Part shown: positions 53,774 to 62,847 of the stretch, one piece after another
Layout: each line of letters opens with the position of its first letter
Numbering within the stretch: position 1 is the first letter of the stretch
Source of the DNA: VYFG01 sp965213885
Lineage (GTDB): Bacteria; Pseudomonadota; Gammaproteobacteria; Arenicellales; Poriferihabitantaceae
NCBI GenBank assembly: GCA_965213885.1
Contig: OZ243919.1
Coordinates: 2,108,001 to 2,172,000, forward strand
Direction of reading: 5' to 3'
Length of the DNA stretch: 64,000 nt
Notes under the pieces: generated by a model
What the model saw: the letters and a program-made list of their open reading frames with translations, nothing else
What the model was told of the DNA's origin: nothing
Databases searched by the model: none
Translations under genes and position numbers: made by a program

Positions 53774-54783
53774 TGGACGAACGCGACGCACCCGCACAAA
53801 GCGCCGGAGCCGGGGCGAAGGGCGGGACAACCGCGCGGCCGGAGCCGGTGATCCGGGGGCAAAAGCTCCGCGGGGCCGACAAGACCGCGCGCATCCCGGT
53901 CAAGGTGGAGGTCAGGCCGCGCTCGGAGCGGCTGCGCAAGCCGAAATGGATCCGGGCAAGCTTCCCGGGCACACAGGCGGTTACGGACCTGAAAAGGATC
54001 CTCCGGTCGCAGGGACTGCACACCGTGTGCGAGGAGGCTGCCTGCCCCAACCTCGGTGAGTGTTTCGGCGGTGGGACAGCCACTTTCATGGTCATGGGCG
54101 ACATCTGCACCCGCCGCTGCCCGTTCTGCGACGTGGGCCACGGCAGGCCGAATCCGCTTGATGCCGGGGAGCCGGAGCGTCTCGCGGAAACCATCGCCCT
54201 GATGCGGCTCAGATATGTCGTGATCACCTCGGTGGACCGCGATGACCTGCGGGACGGCGGTGCCGGTCATTTCCGGGCCTGCATCGCCGCGGTGCGGCAG
54301 CACTGCCCGCAGACCCGGGTGGAGATCCTGACGCCGGATTTCCGCGGCCGCATGGACGTGGCGCTGGAAATTCTCGCGGAGGCACCGCCGGACGTGTTCA
54401 ACCACAACCTCGAAACCGTACCGCGGCTGTACCGCAAGGTCCGTCCCGGTTCCGACTACCAGTACTCCCTGGACCTGCTGCGGCGGGCGGGGACGATCGT
54501 GCCGGGCCTGCCCACAAAGTCCGGACTCATGCTGGGGCTCGGCGAAACCCGGCAGGAAGTCCTGGCCGTGATGCGGGACCTGCGTACCCACGACGTCGAC
54601 ATGCTGACCGTGGGCCAGTATCTTCAGCCCAGCGCATACCATCTCAACGTGGAACGCTACTGGACCCCGGAGGAATTCGACGAGTTGCGCGAGCGGGGGG
54701 AGGAAATGGGCTTCGCCAACGTGGCCGCCGGACCCATGGTCCGCTCCTCCTATCACGCGGACCGGCAGGCCGGCCAGGGCTGA
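53773..54783 (+). CDS. lipA: Lipoyl synthase
   Basis: A 336-residue radical-SAM iron-sulfur enzyme that inserts two sulfurs into protein-bound octanoyl groups. The auxiliary cluster cysteines lie in CEEAACPNLGEC and the radical-SAM cluster in CTRRCPFCDVG. GHGRPNPLDAGEP, VITSVDRDDLRDGGAGHF, PDVFNHNLETVPRLY and the C-terminal RSSYHADRQAG (with the serine ligand) are all present. It overlaps the gcvP stop (TGATG). Placement with gcvTHP suggests that lipoylation is matched to GcvH supply. LipB is not in the window. Confidence 0.97.
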   Translation: MDERDAPAQSAGAGAKGGTTARPEPVIRGQKLRGADKTARIPVKVEVRPRSERLRKPKWIRASFPGTQAVTDLKRILRSQGLHTVCEEAACPNLGECFGGGTATFMVMGDICTRRCPFCDVGHGRPNPLDAGEPERLAETIALMRLRYVVITSVDRDDLRDGGAGHFRACIAAVRQHCPQTRVEILTPDFRGRMDVALEILAEAPPDVFNHNLETVPRLYRKVRPGSDYQYSLDLLRRAGTIVPGLPTKSGLMLGLGETRQEVLAVMRDLRTHDVDMLTVGQYLQPSAYHLNVERYWTPEEFDELRERGEEMGFANVAAGPMVRSSYHADRQAGQG

Positions 54784-54864
54784 CCCCGCCGACGCTCCAC
54801 CCTGGGTATGACGTTTATGTCGCGGATAGTGCGGGTTCACCGGCAAATTCGCGGGTTTCGAATT

Positions 54865-54892
54865 TTGCGAGGGATCAAAATCGGGATATACT
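54865..54892 (+). promoter_or_regulatory. Sigma-70-like promoter of the aap operon
   Basis: TTGCGA (54865-54870), 16-nt spacer, TATACT (54887-54892), about 100 bp before the aapJ start codon. Confidence 0.65.
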
Positions 54893-54988
54893 CTGCCCCC
54901 CAGATTGCCGGTCGGTGGCCATTGATCCATCATGTTCAACCACCGCCTGTTCCAACAACCAGTGTCTATCAAATGTGAGGTGACCTTC

Positions 54989-56008
54989 ATGAAAGTAATG
55001 ACGACAACTGCGCTCGCAACTGCGATTTCCGTGACCGCATTCACCGCCCAGGCCGGCACGCTTGACGATGTCAAGGCCCGGGGCGAACTCAACTGTGTGG
55101 TAACCACCGGCCTCGCCGGATTCGCCGCACCGGATGAAAACGGCCGCTGGGAAGGTTTCGACGTGGACTTCTGCCGCGCTGTGGCGGCCGCGGTTCTGGG
55201 CGATCCCGAAAAGGTCAAGTTCGTTCCCACCACCGGCAAGACCCGTTTCACGATCCTGAACTCGGGTGAGGGCGACATCCTGTTTCGCAACACCACCGAG
55301 ACGATGAGCCGGGATGCGGACCTGAAACTGACCTTCCTGCCGGTGAACTACTATGACGGCCAGGGTTTCCTGATCCGCAAGGAGCTGGGAATCGATTCCG
55401 CGAAGGATCTGGACGGAGCCTCCGTGTGCATCCAGACCGGTACCACCACGGAATTGAACCTGGCGGACTTTTTCCGTGTCAACAACATCTCCTACGAACC
55501 GGTCACCATTGAGACCAACGAGGAAGGCATCGCCAACTACTCCGCCAACCGCTGCGACGTCTATACCACTGACGCTTCCGGACTGGCGTCCACCCGCGCC
55601 GCCCTGGAGGATCCTTCCGCGCACAAGATCCTGCCGGAGATCATTTCCAAGGAGCCGCTCGCAGGTGCCGTGCGCCAGGGTGATGACCAGTGGGCCGACA
55701 TCGGCAAGTGGGTCGTCAATGCCATCATCTCCGCGGAAGAACTGGGTGTGACTCAGGCAAACGTGGGCGAACTGGCTGCGGCGGCGACCGACAACCCGAG
55801 CATCAACCGCATGCTGGGCACCGAGGGCAACATGGGCGAGATGGTCGGCCTCGACGCCCAATGGGCGGTCCGTGCCATCACGGCCATCGGGAACTACGGC
55901 GAATCATTCGATCGCCACATCGGCCCGGCCACGCCGATTGGTCTTGAGCGCGGCCTGAACGCGCAATGGAACAACGGCGGCATCCTGTACGCCGCTCCCA
56001 TTCGCTGA
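54989..56008 (+). CDS. aapJ: General L-amino-acid ABC transporter, substrate-binding protein
   Basis: A 339-residue periplasmic binding protein. A signal peptide (MTTTALATAISVTAFTAQA) follows the ATG at 54989, which has GAGGTGA 7 nt upstream. The mature part shows the AapJ/BztA pattern: ELNCVVTTGLAGFAAPDENG, WEGFDVDFCRAVAAAVLGDP, NSGEGDILFRNTT, CIQTGTTTELNLADFF and RCDVYTTDASGLAS. Aap/Bzt systems take up a wide range of L-amino acids, above all glutamate and aspartate types. First gene of aapJQMP, separated from aapQ by a strong hairpin. Confidence 0.93.
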   Translation: MKVMTTTALATAISVTAFTAQAGTLDDVKARGELNCVVTTGLAGFAAPDENGRWEGFDVDFCRAVAAAVLGDPEKVKFVPTTGKTRFTILNSGEGDILFRNTTETMSRDADLKLTFLPVNYYDGQGFLIRKELGIDSAKDLDGASVCIQTGTTTELNLADFFRVNNISYEPVTIETNEEGIANYSANRCDVYTTDASGLASTRAALEDPSAHKILPEIISKEPLAGAVRQGDDQWADIGKWVVNAIISAEELGVTQANVGELAAAATDNPSINRMLGTEGNMGEMVGLDAQWAVRAITAIGNYGESFDRHIGPATPIGLERGLNAQWNNGGILYAAPIR

Positions 56009-56020
56009 TCGGACCAGGCA

Positions 56021-56050
56021 CATGCCGGGGCGCTTCGTCGCCCCGGCATG
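56021..56050 (+). terminator. Intercistronic hairpin between aapJ and aapQ
   Basis: CATGCCGGGGCG, CTTCGT, CGCCCCGGCATG: a 12-bp perfect GC-rich stem without a following T-run, 13 bp after the aapJ stop. Such structures commonly protect the abundant binding-protein message or limit read-through to the permease genes. Confidence 0.65.
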
Positions 56051-56257
56051 CTTGCCAGAAAACCGGCGGCCGGATCTGTGACAGGGCCACCGGTTTGTTC
56101 AACGGCCGGAATCTCGGACTCCCACGGTCAGGAGTCCCCCGGCCCAATCTAGGGAAATCAGATCCGGTAGCGAGACGCGCTCGGGCCGGACCCGGACAGG
56201 AGAAAGATTCCGGAAAGAACAACAGAAGAGGTGCAACCGACACCGTGGTAAACGCCG

Positions 56258-57454
56258 ATGAGTGAAGCAGCCATCCCCCAGCAGTCACAGCGCAATTCGT
56301 TGTCCCGGCTGTGGAATGACAAGGAGGCCCGTAGCGTCATCATCCAGATCTTCGCCTTCTCGTGCATCTTCGCATTCTTTTTCTTCATGGTCAGGAATGC
56401 GATGTACAACCTGGAGGCCATCGGCAAGGACATCAGCCTGGACTTCCTCTGGCAACCCTCAAGCTACGACATCAGCCAGTCCCTGATCGAATACAACTCC
56501 CGCAGCACCCACTTCAGGGCCATGATCGTGGGCATCCTGAACACGCTCCTGGTGGCTGTTTGCGGAATCATCCTGGCCACCGTCATCGGCTTTCTGCTGG
56601 GCGTGTTCCGGCTGTCGAAGAACTTCCTCATCAACAGGCTGGCGTACGTCTACATCGAGTATGTGCGCAATGTTCCGGTACTGCTGCATATCCTGCTGGT
56701 GCACGGCCTGATCGTGAACTCGCTGCCGCTGCCCAAGAACGCGGTGAACGTGGCCGACGCCGGGTTTCTCACCAACCGCGGCTTCTTCATGCCGAAACCG
56801 TCCATGGAGCCCATGTTCTGGCTGGTGGTCATCGCGTTCGCCCTCGGCATTGCCTTCACTGTGTGGTTCCGCAGGTACGCCAGACGAATCCAGAACGAAA
56901 CCGGACAGCATTACCCGGTTTTCTGGATCTGCACCGCCGCCATCGCGGGGGTCCCCGTACTCGCCTTCCTGGTCACCGGCATGCCCCTCGCCTGGGAGAT
57001 ACCCGAACTCAAGGGCTTCAACTTCAGGGGGGGCATGGTGATCCGGCCGGAGTTCATCGCCCTGTGGCTAGCGCTGTCACTCTATACGGCGGCGTTCATC
57101 GGCGAAATCGTCCGTGCTGGCATCACGGCGGTGAACTGGGGGCAGTCGGAGGCGGCCTTTGCCCTCGGCATCAGTCGCAACCGTACCCTGAACCTGGTGG
57201 TGATACCCCAGGCCCTGCGGATTATCGTGCCACCGCTCACCAGCCAGTATCTCAACCTCACCAAGAACTCCTCCCTGGCCATCGCCATCGGCTACATGGA
57301 CATCGTCGCCACCATCGGCGGAATTTCCCTGAACCAGACCGGCCGGGAGATGGAGTGCATGACTATCGTGCTGGTGCTCTACCTGTGTTTTTCCCTGCTG
57401 ATTTCGGCGTTCATGAACTGGTACAACCAGCGCATCAAGCTGGTGGAGCGATAG
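56258..57454 (+). CDS. aapQ: General L-amino-acid ABC transporter, permease
   Basis: A 398-residue inner-membrane protein with several hydrophobic helices (IIQIFAFSCIFAFFFFMV, TLLVAVCGIILATVIGFLLG, LWLALSLYTAAFIGEIVRAG). The coupling EAA loop is AFALGISRNRTLNLVVIPQA. A family-typical insertion between the first helices (YNSRSTHFRAMIVGILNTLL) supports AapQ rather than a short HisQ-type permease. Pairs with AapM to form the channel. The 249-bp gap from aapJ contains the hairpin noted above. Confidence 0.93.
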   Translation: MSEAAIPQQSQRNSLSRLWNDKEARSVIIQIFAFSCIFAFFFFMVRNAMYNLEAIGKDISLDFLWQPSSYDISQSLIEYNSRSTHFRAMIVGILNTLLVAVCGIILATVIGFLLGVFRLSKNFLINRLAYVYIEYVRNVPVLLHILLVHGLIVNSLPLPKNAVNVADAGFLTNRGFFMPKPSMEPMFWLVVIAFALGIAFTVWFRRYARRIQNETGQHYPVFWICTAAIAGVPVLAFLVTGMPLAWEIPELKGFNFRGGMVIRPEFIALWLALSLYTAAFIGEIVRAGITAVNWGQSEAAFALGISRNRTLNLVVIPQALRIIVPPLTSQYLNLTKNSSLAIAIGYMDIVATIGGISLNQTGREMECMTIVLVLYLCFSLLISAFMNWYNQRIKLVER

Positions 57455-57463
57455 GCGGCAGAC

Positions 57464-58591
57464 ATGAACGACAACATTCCGCACTACAATCCCGGGGAAC
57501 ACCCGGACCTGCCTCCGCCGAGGAACCTGGTGGGGCCGGTGGCATGGGTCCGCGACAATCTGCTGTCCTCGCCGACCAACGTCATCCTGACCGTTCTGTC
57601 CATCTGGTTCCTGATCCAGATGGTTCCCCCGGTGATGGACTGGGCGTTCCTCGACGCCATCTATACCGGCGAGGACCGTAACGAATGCCGGGCCAAGGGC
57701 GACGGCGCCTGCTGGGCCTTCATCAATGAACGCTTCGAACTGTTCACCTACGGGTTCTATCCGGAACCGGAGCGCTGGCGGGTCAACCTGTCCTTCATAC
57801 TGCTCATCATCGCGCTGATACCGGTACTGTTCGACAAGGCCCCGCTGCGGAAGCCCGGCCTGTACTTCACCGCGCTGTTTCCGTTCATCGCCGCCTACCT
57901 GCTGGTCGGCGGCGATTTCCTGGGCCTGCACCTGACGCATGTCCCGTCGGAAAAGTTCGGCGGCTTCATGCTGACCCTGGTGGTGGGGATTACCGGGATC
58001 GCGTTCTCCCTGCCCCTCGGCATCCTGCTGGCCTTGGGCCGCCAGTCCAGGCTGACGATCATCCGGGTGTTCTGCGTCTCGTTCATCGAATTCATCCGCG
58101 GCGTGCCGCTCATCACCCTGCTCTTCGTGGCCTCCACCATGCTGAGCTACTTCCTGCCCCCAGGCACCAATTTCGACCTGCTCCTGCGAGTGCTCATCAT
58201 GGTGACCCTGTTCGCCTCCGGCTACATGGCGGAGGTTATCCGGGGCGGACTTCAGGCCATCCCCAAGGGCCAGACGGAGGCAGCCGACTCCATGGGCCTC
58301 AAATACTGGCAGTCCATGCGGCTGATCGTGCTGCCCCAGGCCCTCAAGATCTCCATCCCGGGGATCGTGAACACGTTTATCGGCCTCTACAAGGACACCA
58401 CCCTGGTGATCGTGATCGGCCTTCTGGATCCCCTCGGCATCGGACGGGCTTCACTTTCCGACACGAAATGGACCGGCCTTTCCAACGAGGTCTATCTGTT
58501 CGTCGCCATCTTCTTCTTCATTTCCTGCTTCGCCATGTCCCGGTATTCCCTGTACCTGGAACGGAAGCTGGAAACCGGGCACAAGCGCTAG
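57464..58591 (+). CDS. aapM: General L-amino-acid ABC transporter, permease
   Basis: A 375-residue inner-membrane partner of AapQ. Hydrophobic segments include NVILTVLSIWFLIQMVPPVM, VNLSFILLIIALIPVLF and ITGIAFSLPLGILLALG. The EAA loop is EAADSMGLKYWQSMRLIVLP. An N-terminal soluble part (LPPPRNLVGPVAWVRDNLLS) is usual for AapM. It follows aapQ after 9 bp and is followed by aapP after 13 bp. Confidence 0.93.
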   Translation: MNDNIPHYNPGEHPDLPPPRNLVGPVAWVRDNLLSSPTNVILTVLSIWFLIQMVPPVMDWAFLDAIYTGEDRNECRAKGDGACWAFINERFELFTYGFYPEPERWRVNLSFILLIIALIPVLFDKAPLRKPGLYFTALFPFIAAYLLVGGDFLGLHLTHVPSEKFGGFMLTLVVGITGIAFSLPLGILLALGRQSRLTIIRVFCVSFIEFIRGVPLITLLFVASTMLSYFLPPGTNFDLLLRVLIMVTLFASGYMAEVIRGGLQAIPKGQTEAADSMGLKYWQSMRLIVLPQALKISIPGIVNTFIGLYKDTTLVIVIGLLDPLGIGRASLSDTKWTGLSNEVYLFVAIFFFISCFAMSRYSLYLERKLETGHKR

Positions 58592-58604
58592 AGGGCAAGA
58601 ACGC

Positions 58605-59378
58605 ATGAATACTGAAACCCAGGTCAGCAGCAAAGCATCACCCGAAATCGCCATCGCGATCACCCGCATGCACAAATGGTATGGCCAGTTCCATGTGCTG
58701 AAGAACATCAACCTGGAGGTGACCCGGGGCGAACGCATCGTCATCTGCGGTCCGTCCGGTTCCGGAAAATCCACCATGATTCGCTGTATCAACCGGCTGG
58801 AGGAACACCAGGATGGAAGCATCGTGGTGGACGGCGTGGAGCTGACCAACGATCTCAAGAACATCGAGACCATCCGCAGCGAGGTCGGGATGGTTTTTCA
58901 GCACTTCAACCTGTTCCCCCACCTGACGGTGATAGAGAACTGTGTGCTCGCGCCGATCTGGGTGCGCAAGATGCCGCGCAGGGAGGCCGAGGAAATTGCC
59001 ATGAAATTCCTCGATCGGGTCAAGATTCCGGAGCAGGCGCACAAGTTTCCCGGACAACTCTCCGGCGGCCAGCAGCAGCGCGTCGCCATCGCCCGCAGCC
59101 TTTGCATGAGTCCCCGCATCATGTTGTTCGACGAGCCGACCTCGGCGCTGGATCCGGAAATGATCAAGGAGGTACTGGAAGTCATGATCGAACTCGCCCG
59201 CGAAGGCATGACTATGCTCTGCGTCACCCACGAGATGGGCTTCGCCAAGACCGTGGCGGATCGCGTAATCTTCATGGACGAAGGCGAGATCATCGAGGAG
59301 AACAACCCTGCGGATTTCTTCGACAATCCACAGCATGACCGCACCAAGCTGTTCCTCAGCCAGATCCTGGATCACTGA
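58605..59378 (+). CDS. aapP: General L-amino-acid ABC transporter, ATP-binding protein
   Basis: A 257-residue ATPase of polar amino-acid importers. Walker A is CGPSGSGKSTMIRC, the Q-loop VGMVFQHFNLFPHLTV, the ABC signature LSGGQQQRVAIARSLC, Walker B IMLFDEPTSALDPEM, and the switch histidine CVTHEMGFAKTVADR. Ends the aap operon. Confidence 0.96.
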   Translation: MNTETQVSSKASPEIAIAITRMHKWYGQFHVLKNINLEVTRGERIVICGPSGSGKSTMIRCINRLEEHQDGSIVVDGVELTNDLKNIETIRSEVGMVFQHFNLFPHLTVIENCVLAPIWVRKMPRREAEEIAMKFLDRVKIPEQAHKFPGQLSGGQQQRVAIARSLCMSPRIMLFDEPTSALDPEMIKEVLEVMIELAREGMTMLCVTHEMGFAKTVADRVIFMDEGEIIEENNPADFFDNPQHDRTKLFLSQILDH

Positions 59379-59440
59379 ACGCCGAAAGGCCGGCCCGGGA
59401 AACCGGACGCATTCCCCTTCCGGATCCGGTCGGCCGGGCG

Positions 59441-60115
59441 CTACCCCAGGGTCGCGCTCCCATGGTACTTCCACATCAGCAGCGCCACCGCACTGCGGCA
59501 GGGAGACCAGCGCTCCGCAATGACGGCGGATTCCCTGCCGGTGGGCCTGTCCGGCAGACCGAGATGGCGCTGGAGCGCCAGTTGCAGCCCCAGGTCATCC
59601 TCCGGAAACACATCCCGGTGACCGAGGGCGAACATGGCGTAGATCTGGCATGACCAGCGGCCGAACCCCCGGACCCTGGTCAGTTCCCCGACGACCTCCC
59701 GGGTGTCCATCCGGTGCAGCGCGGACAGTTCCAGGTCCCCGCGCCGGATCATCTCCGCCAGCCCCAGCGCGTAGTCGATTTTCTGCCGCGAGAGACCGCA
59801 TGCCCGAAGCCCCGCCTCGCCGCGGTTGAGCACCTTCCGCCAGGTGATCACCCCGCGGCAGGACCGTTCAAGCCTGCTCCGGACCGCGGCGGCGGATCGC
59901 GTTGAAACCTGTTGCGAGATGATGATCTGCATCAGGGTTCCGAACCCCGGCTCATGGACACGGGGCTCCGGGTAGCCGATGCGTGCGATCAGGGCGCCGA
60001 TCCCCGGGTCGAGCGACGCCGCCCGGCGAAGCTGATCGCGCAACCGGCGTCTTTGACGATGGTCCGGGGGAGGTTGCAAGCCGGGAATTCCGGGGTAGTC
60101 GGGGGGTTCCGCCAT
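59441..60115 (-). CDS. DNA-3-methyladenine glycosylase II-like (HhH-GPD) protein
   Basis: 224 residues from the ATG at 60115 (MAEPPDYPGIPGLQPPPD). A helix-hairpin-helix (LTRVRGFGRWSCQIYAMFAL) is followed by the catalytic aspartate region DVFPEDDLGLQLALQ. Upstream is FGTLMQIIISQQVSTRSAAA, the usual AlkA/MPG core. It removes alkylated purines in base excision repair. It lacks the N-terminal TATA-like domain of E. coli AlkA and so belongs to the short group. With the Ada-like and Ogt proteins at 7556-8643 it completes an alkylation-repair set. Divergent from the GNAT gene. Confidence 0.85.
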   Translation of the reverse strand: MAEPPDYPGIPGLQPPPDHRQRRRLRDQLRRAASLDPGIGALIARIGYPEPRVHEPGFGTLMQIIISQQVSTRSAAAVRSRLERSCRGVITWRKVLNRGEAGLRACGLSRQKIDYALGLAEMIRRGDLELSALHRMDTREVVGELTRVRGFGRWSCQIYAMFALGHRDVFPEDDLGLQLALQRHLGLPDRPTGRESAVIAERWSPCRSAVALLMWKYHGSATLG

Positions 60116-60166
60116 GGCTGAAGGAATGAGAATATCACGGATATTTCCCATCGGATCACTACCTGG

Positions 60167-60640
60167 ATGTCCGGACCGGAAATCATCATCCGTCCCGGCG
60201 GACTCGAGCAGGCAGCAGTGCAATCCCTGCTGCGGGAGCATCTCGACCGGATGTTTGCCGTCTCGCCACCGGAAAGCTGCCATGCCCTGGATGCTTCGGA
60301 ACTGGACCACCCCAGCGTGTCCTTCTGGAGCGCCTGGGAAGGCGATACGCTGGCCGGATGCGGTGCGCTCAGGGAACTGGATGCCAGGCACGGCGAGATC
60401 AAGTCCATGCGTACCGCCGACGCGTATCTTCGCCGCGGCGTGGCGGCACGCATCCTCGAAACCATGCTTGCCGCCGCCGGCGAGCGCGGATATGGCCGCC
60501 TCAGCCTGGAAACCGGCACCATGGAGGCATTCATCCCGGCCCGGACACTCTACGCAAGGTACGGATTCGAATACTGCCAGCCGTTCGGCGAATATGTGCC
60601 CGATCCGAACAGTCTCTACATGACCCTGGAACTGCGGTGA
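60167..60640 (+). CDS. GNAT family N-acetyltransferase
   Basis: 157 residues. The acetyl-CoA pyrophosphate loop is YLRRGVAARILETMLAAAGE, preceded by the strand ARHGEIKSMRTADA and followed by RLSLETGTMEAFIPARTLYA and YGFEYCQPFGEYVPDPNS. The pattern LETG...YGFxxCxPFxxY is that of the YsnE/PitA-like subgroup. The acceptor molecule is unknown. Confidence 0.85.
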   Translation: MSGPEIIIRPGGLEQAAVQSLLREHLDRMFAVSPPESCHALDASELDHPSVSFWSAWEGDTLAGCGALRELDARHGEIKSMRTADAYLRRGVAARILETMLAAAGERGYGRLSLETGTMEAFIPARTLYARYGFEYCQPFGEYVPDPNSLYMTLELR

Positions 60641-60733
60641 CCTGCGATGCCCCCGTAGTGCCGAGCGCTTGGCGATCGCGGTTTTGGATTAGAATACCCG
60701 ACAGGTAACACACGATTCGCTGGCACGCGCCGT

Positions 60734-61414
60734 ATGCAACTGCTCATCGTAGAAGACGACACGGCCACCGCGGCCTATATCCAGAAGGGACTTTCGGAGG
60801 CGGGCCACAACGCCGATATCTCGTCCACGGGAGACGAGGGCCTTGCCATGGCTACCCAAGGCCACTACGATGCCCTGATTATTGACCGCATGCTGCCGAA
60901 CCTGGACGGGCTGTCGCTGATCTCGACGCTCCGGGACCGGGGGCTGAAGACGCCCGCGCTGATCCTGAGTACGCTCGGCGAAGTCAGCGACCGCGTGGAA
61001 GGGCTGAAAATGGGCGGAGACGATTACCTGACCAAGCCCTTCGCCTTTTCGGAGTTGCTGGCACGGCTGGAGGCGCTGGCACGCCGCAACGCCGCCGAGG
61101 CCCAGGAAACCACGCTGGTGGTCGGTGAATTGCGCATGGACCTGCTGGGACGCGAGGTCTGGCGGGGCGGAACTCCCATCGACCTGCAGCCACGGGAATT
61201 CCGGCTGCTCGAATTCCTGATGCGGCACAGCAACCAGGTGGTGACCCGGACCATGCTGCTGGAAAACGTCTGGGACTACAACTTCGATCCCCAGACCAAC
61301 GTCATTGACGTGCATATCAGCCGCCTGCGCGGCAAGATCGACAAGAACTTCGACACCCAGATGCTGAACACCGTGCGCGGTGCCGGCTACATCCTGCGTG
61401 AAAGTCAAACGTAA
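60734..61414 (+). CDS. OmpR-family response regulator
   Basis: 226 residues. The receiver has LLIVEDD, phospho-accepting Asp51 in IIDRMLPNLDG, the switch threonine/serine in LILSTLGE, and the lysine in YLTKPFAFSELL. The winged-helix domain reads IDLQPREFRLLEFLMRHSNQ, VIDVHISRLRGKID and RGAGYILRE. The following kinase overlaps it by 17 bp. A TAGAAT at 60690-60695 could be its -10 element. No target is evident from the neighbours. Confidence 0.93.
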   Translation: MQLLIVEDDTATAAYIQKGLSEAGHNADISSTGDEGLAMATQGHYDALIIDRMLPNLDGLSLISTLRDRGLKTPALILSTLGEVSDRVEGLKMGGDDYLTKPFAFSELLARLEALARRNAAEAQETTLVVGELRMDLLGREVWRGGTPIDLQPREFRLLEFLMRHSNQVVTRTMLLENVWDYNFDPQTNVIDVHISRLRGKIDKNFDTQMLNTVRGAGYILRESQT

Positions 61415-62819
61415 ACTGTTTCACAGCTATACGTTCCGCCTGGCGCTGCTGTACGCGCTGATTTTCAGCAGTTCCACGCTGATCCTGTTCTATTTCTTCT
61501 ACCTGTTCACCGCGTCCTACATGACGCAGCAGATGGACAACACCATCGAGGCGGAAATCCAGGGGCTGGCGGAACGCTATGACCGGGACGGGCTGGAGGG
61601 TCTCACCCGCCTCATCGCCGAACGGGTCAACCGCTCCCAGGGTACCGGAAACTCCCTCTACCTGCTGACCAACTACACCCTGGAACCCCTGGTGGGCAAT
61701 CTCGACCGCTGGCCGCTCGAGGCCTCCATCGACAATGAGAAATGGCTGGAGTTTTCCCTGGAGGTCAACGAGCAGACCAACGAAACCCACCTCGCCAGGG
61801 CGCGGATTTTCCGTCTTCCCGGCCGCCACGGCCTGCTGGTGGGGCGGGATATCCACCAGCTCACCCAGGCCAAGCGACGGATCGTCCAGGCACTGACCTG
61901 GGGGCTCGCAATCATGGTACTGCTGGCCTTCGTCGGCGGGCTGGTCCTCAGCCGACGCACGGTACGAAACATCGAGCGCATCAACCAGACTGCCAGCAGC
62001 ATCATGTCCGGAAACCTCTCCCGGCGGGTTGAGATCACCAACCGGAACGATGACTTCGACCAGCTCGCGGCCAACCTGAACGAGATGCTGGACCGGATCC
62101 AGACACTGATGGAGGATATCCGGCGGGTATCGGACAATATCGCGCACGATCTTCGCACTCCGCTCACCCGGCTGCGGCAGCACATGGAGGAGGCGCGCCG
62201 GCAGGTGGACGCCGAATCCATCTCCGCCATCAGCCTGGAAAGCGCCATCCGGGAAGCGGATTCCCTGCTGACCACGTTCAACGCCCTGCTGCGTATCGCC
62301 AGGATTGAGGCCGGCCAGGTGACCACGGATTTCTCCGTCCTTGATTACCGCACCCTGGTGGAGGATGTGGTGGAGTTCTACGAGCCACTGGCCGAGGAGA
62401 AGAACCAGTTGCTCACCGTGGACACGGCGCATACCATCAAGACGATGGGGGACCGGGACCTCCTGTTCCAGGCCCTCGCCAATGTGATCGAAAACGCCAT
62501 CAAGTACACTCAGGAAAATGGCCACATTTCCGTGATCCTGTCCCAGGTGGACAATGATGCCGTGATCACCATCGCCGACAATGGCCCCGGTATCCCCGAG
62601 GCCGAACGCGAGCGGGTGTTCCGCCGGTTCTACCGCCTTGACCGCAGCCGCTCCACGACGGGCAACGGTCTCGGGCTCAGCATGGTCGCCGCCGTGGTGA
62701 CCATGCATCAGGGCCAAATCCGGCTGATGGACAATAATCCGGGACTGAAGACCGTCATGCGGTTTCCACTCCTCGGCGGCGTCGGCAGTGTTGGTCCGCC
62801 ACTGGCGGAAGCCGCCTGA
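61398..62819 (+). CDS. Sensor histidine kinase
   Basis: 473 residues from the GTG at 61398. Two membrane helices (LALLYALIFSSSTLILFYFF and the one near LTWGLAIMVLLAFVGGLVL) enclose a periplasmic domain of about 140 residues without a recognisable ligand fold. Then come HAMP (RRTVRNIERINQTASSIMSG), the dimerisation histidine His250 in NIAHDLRTPLTRLR, and ATP-binding N, G1 and G2 boxes (NVIENAIKYTQEN, IADNGPGIPE, GNGLGLSMVAAVV). It forms a co-translated pair with the response regulator upstream. Signal unknown. Confidence 0.92.
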   Translation: MKVKRKLFHSYTFRLALLYALIFSSSTLILFYFFYLFTASYMTQQMDNTIEAEIQGLAERYDRDGLEGLTRLIAERVNRSQGTGNSLYLLTNYTLEPLVGNLDRWPLEASIDNEKWLEFSLEVNEQTNETHLARARIFRLPGRHGLLVGRDIHQLTQAKRRIVQALTWGLAIMVLLAFVGGLVLSRRTVRNIERINQTASSIMSGNLSRRVEITNRNDDFDQLAANLNEMLDRIQTLMEDIRRVSDNIAHDLRTPLTRLRQHMEEARRQVDAESISAISLESAIREADSLLTTFNALLRIARIEAGQVTTDFSVLDYRTLVEDVVEFYEPLAEEKNQLLTVDTAHTIKTMGDRDLLFQALANVIENAIKYTQENGHISVILSQVDNDAVITIADNGPGIPEAERERVFRRFYRLDRSRSTTGNGLGLSMVAAVVTMHQGQIRLMDNNPGLKTVMRFPLLGGVGSVGPPLAEAA

Positions 62820-62847
62820 CCTTACGGCATCACAGCAATCAGGGCCC

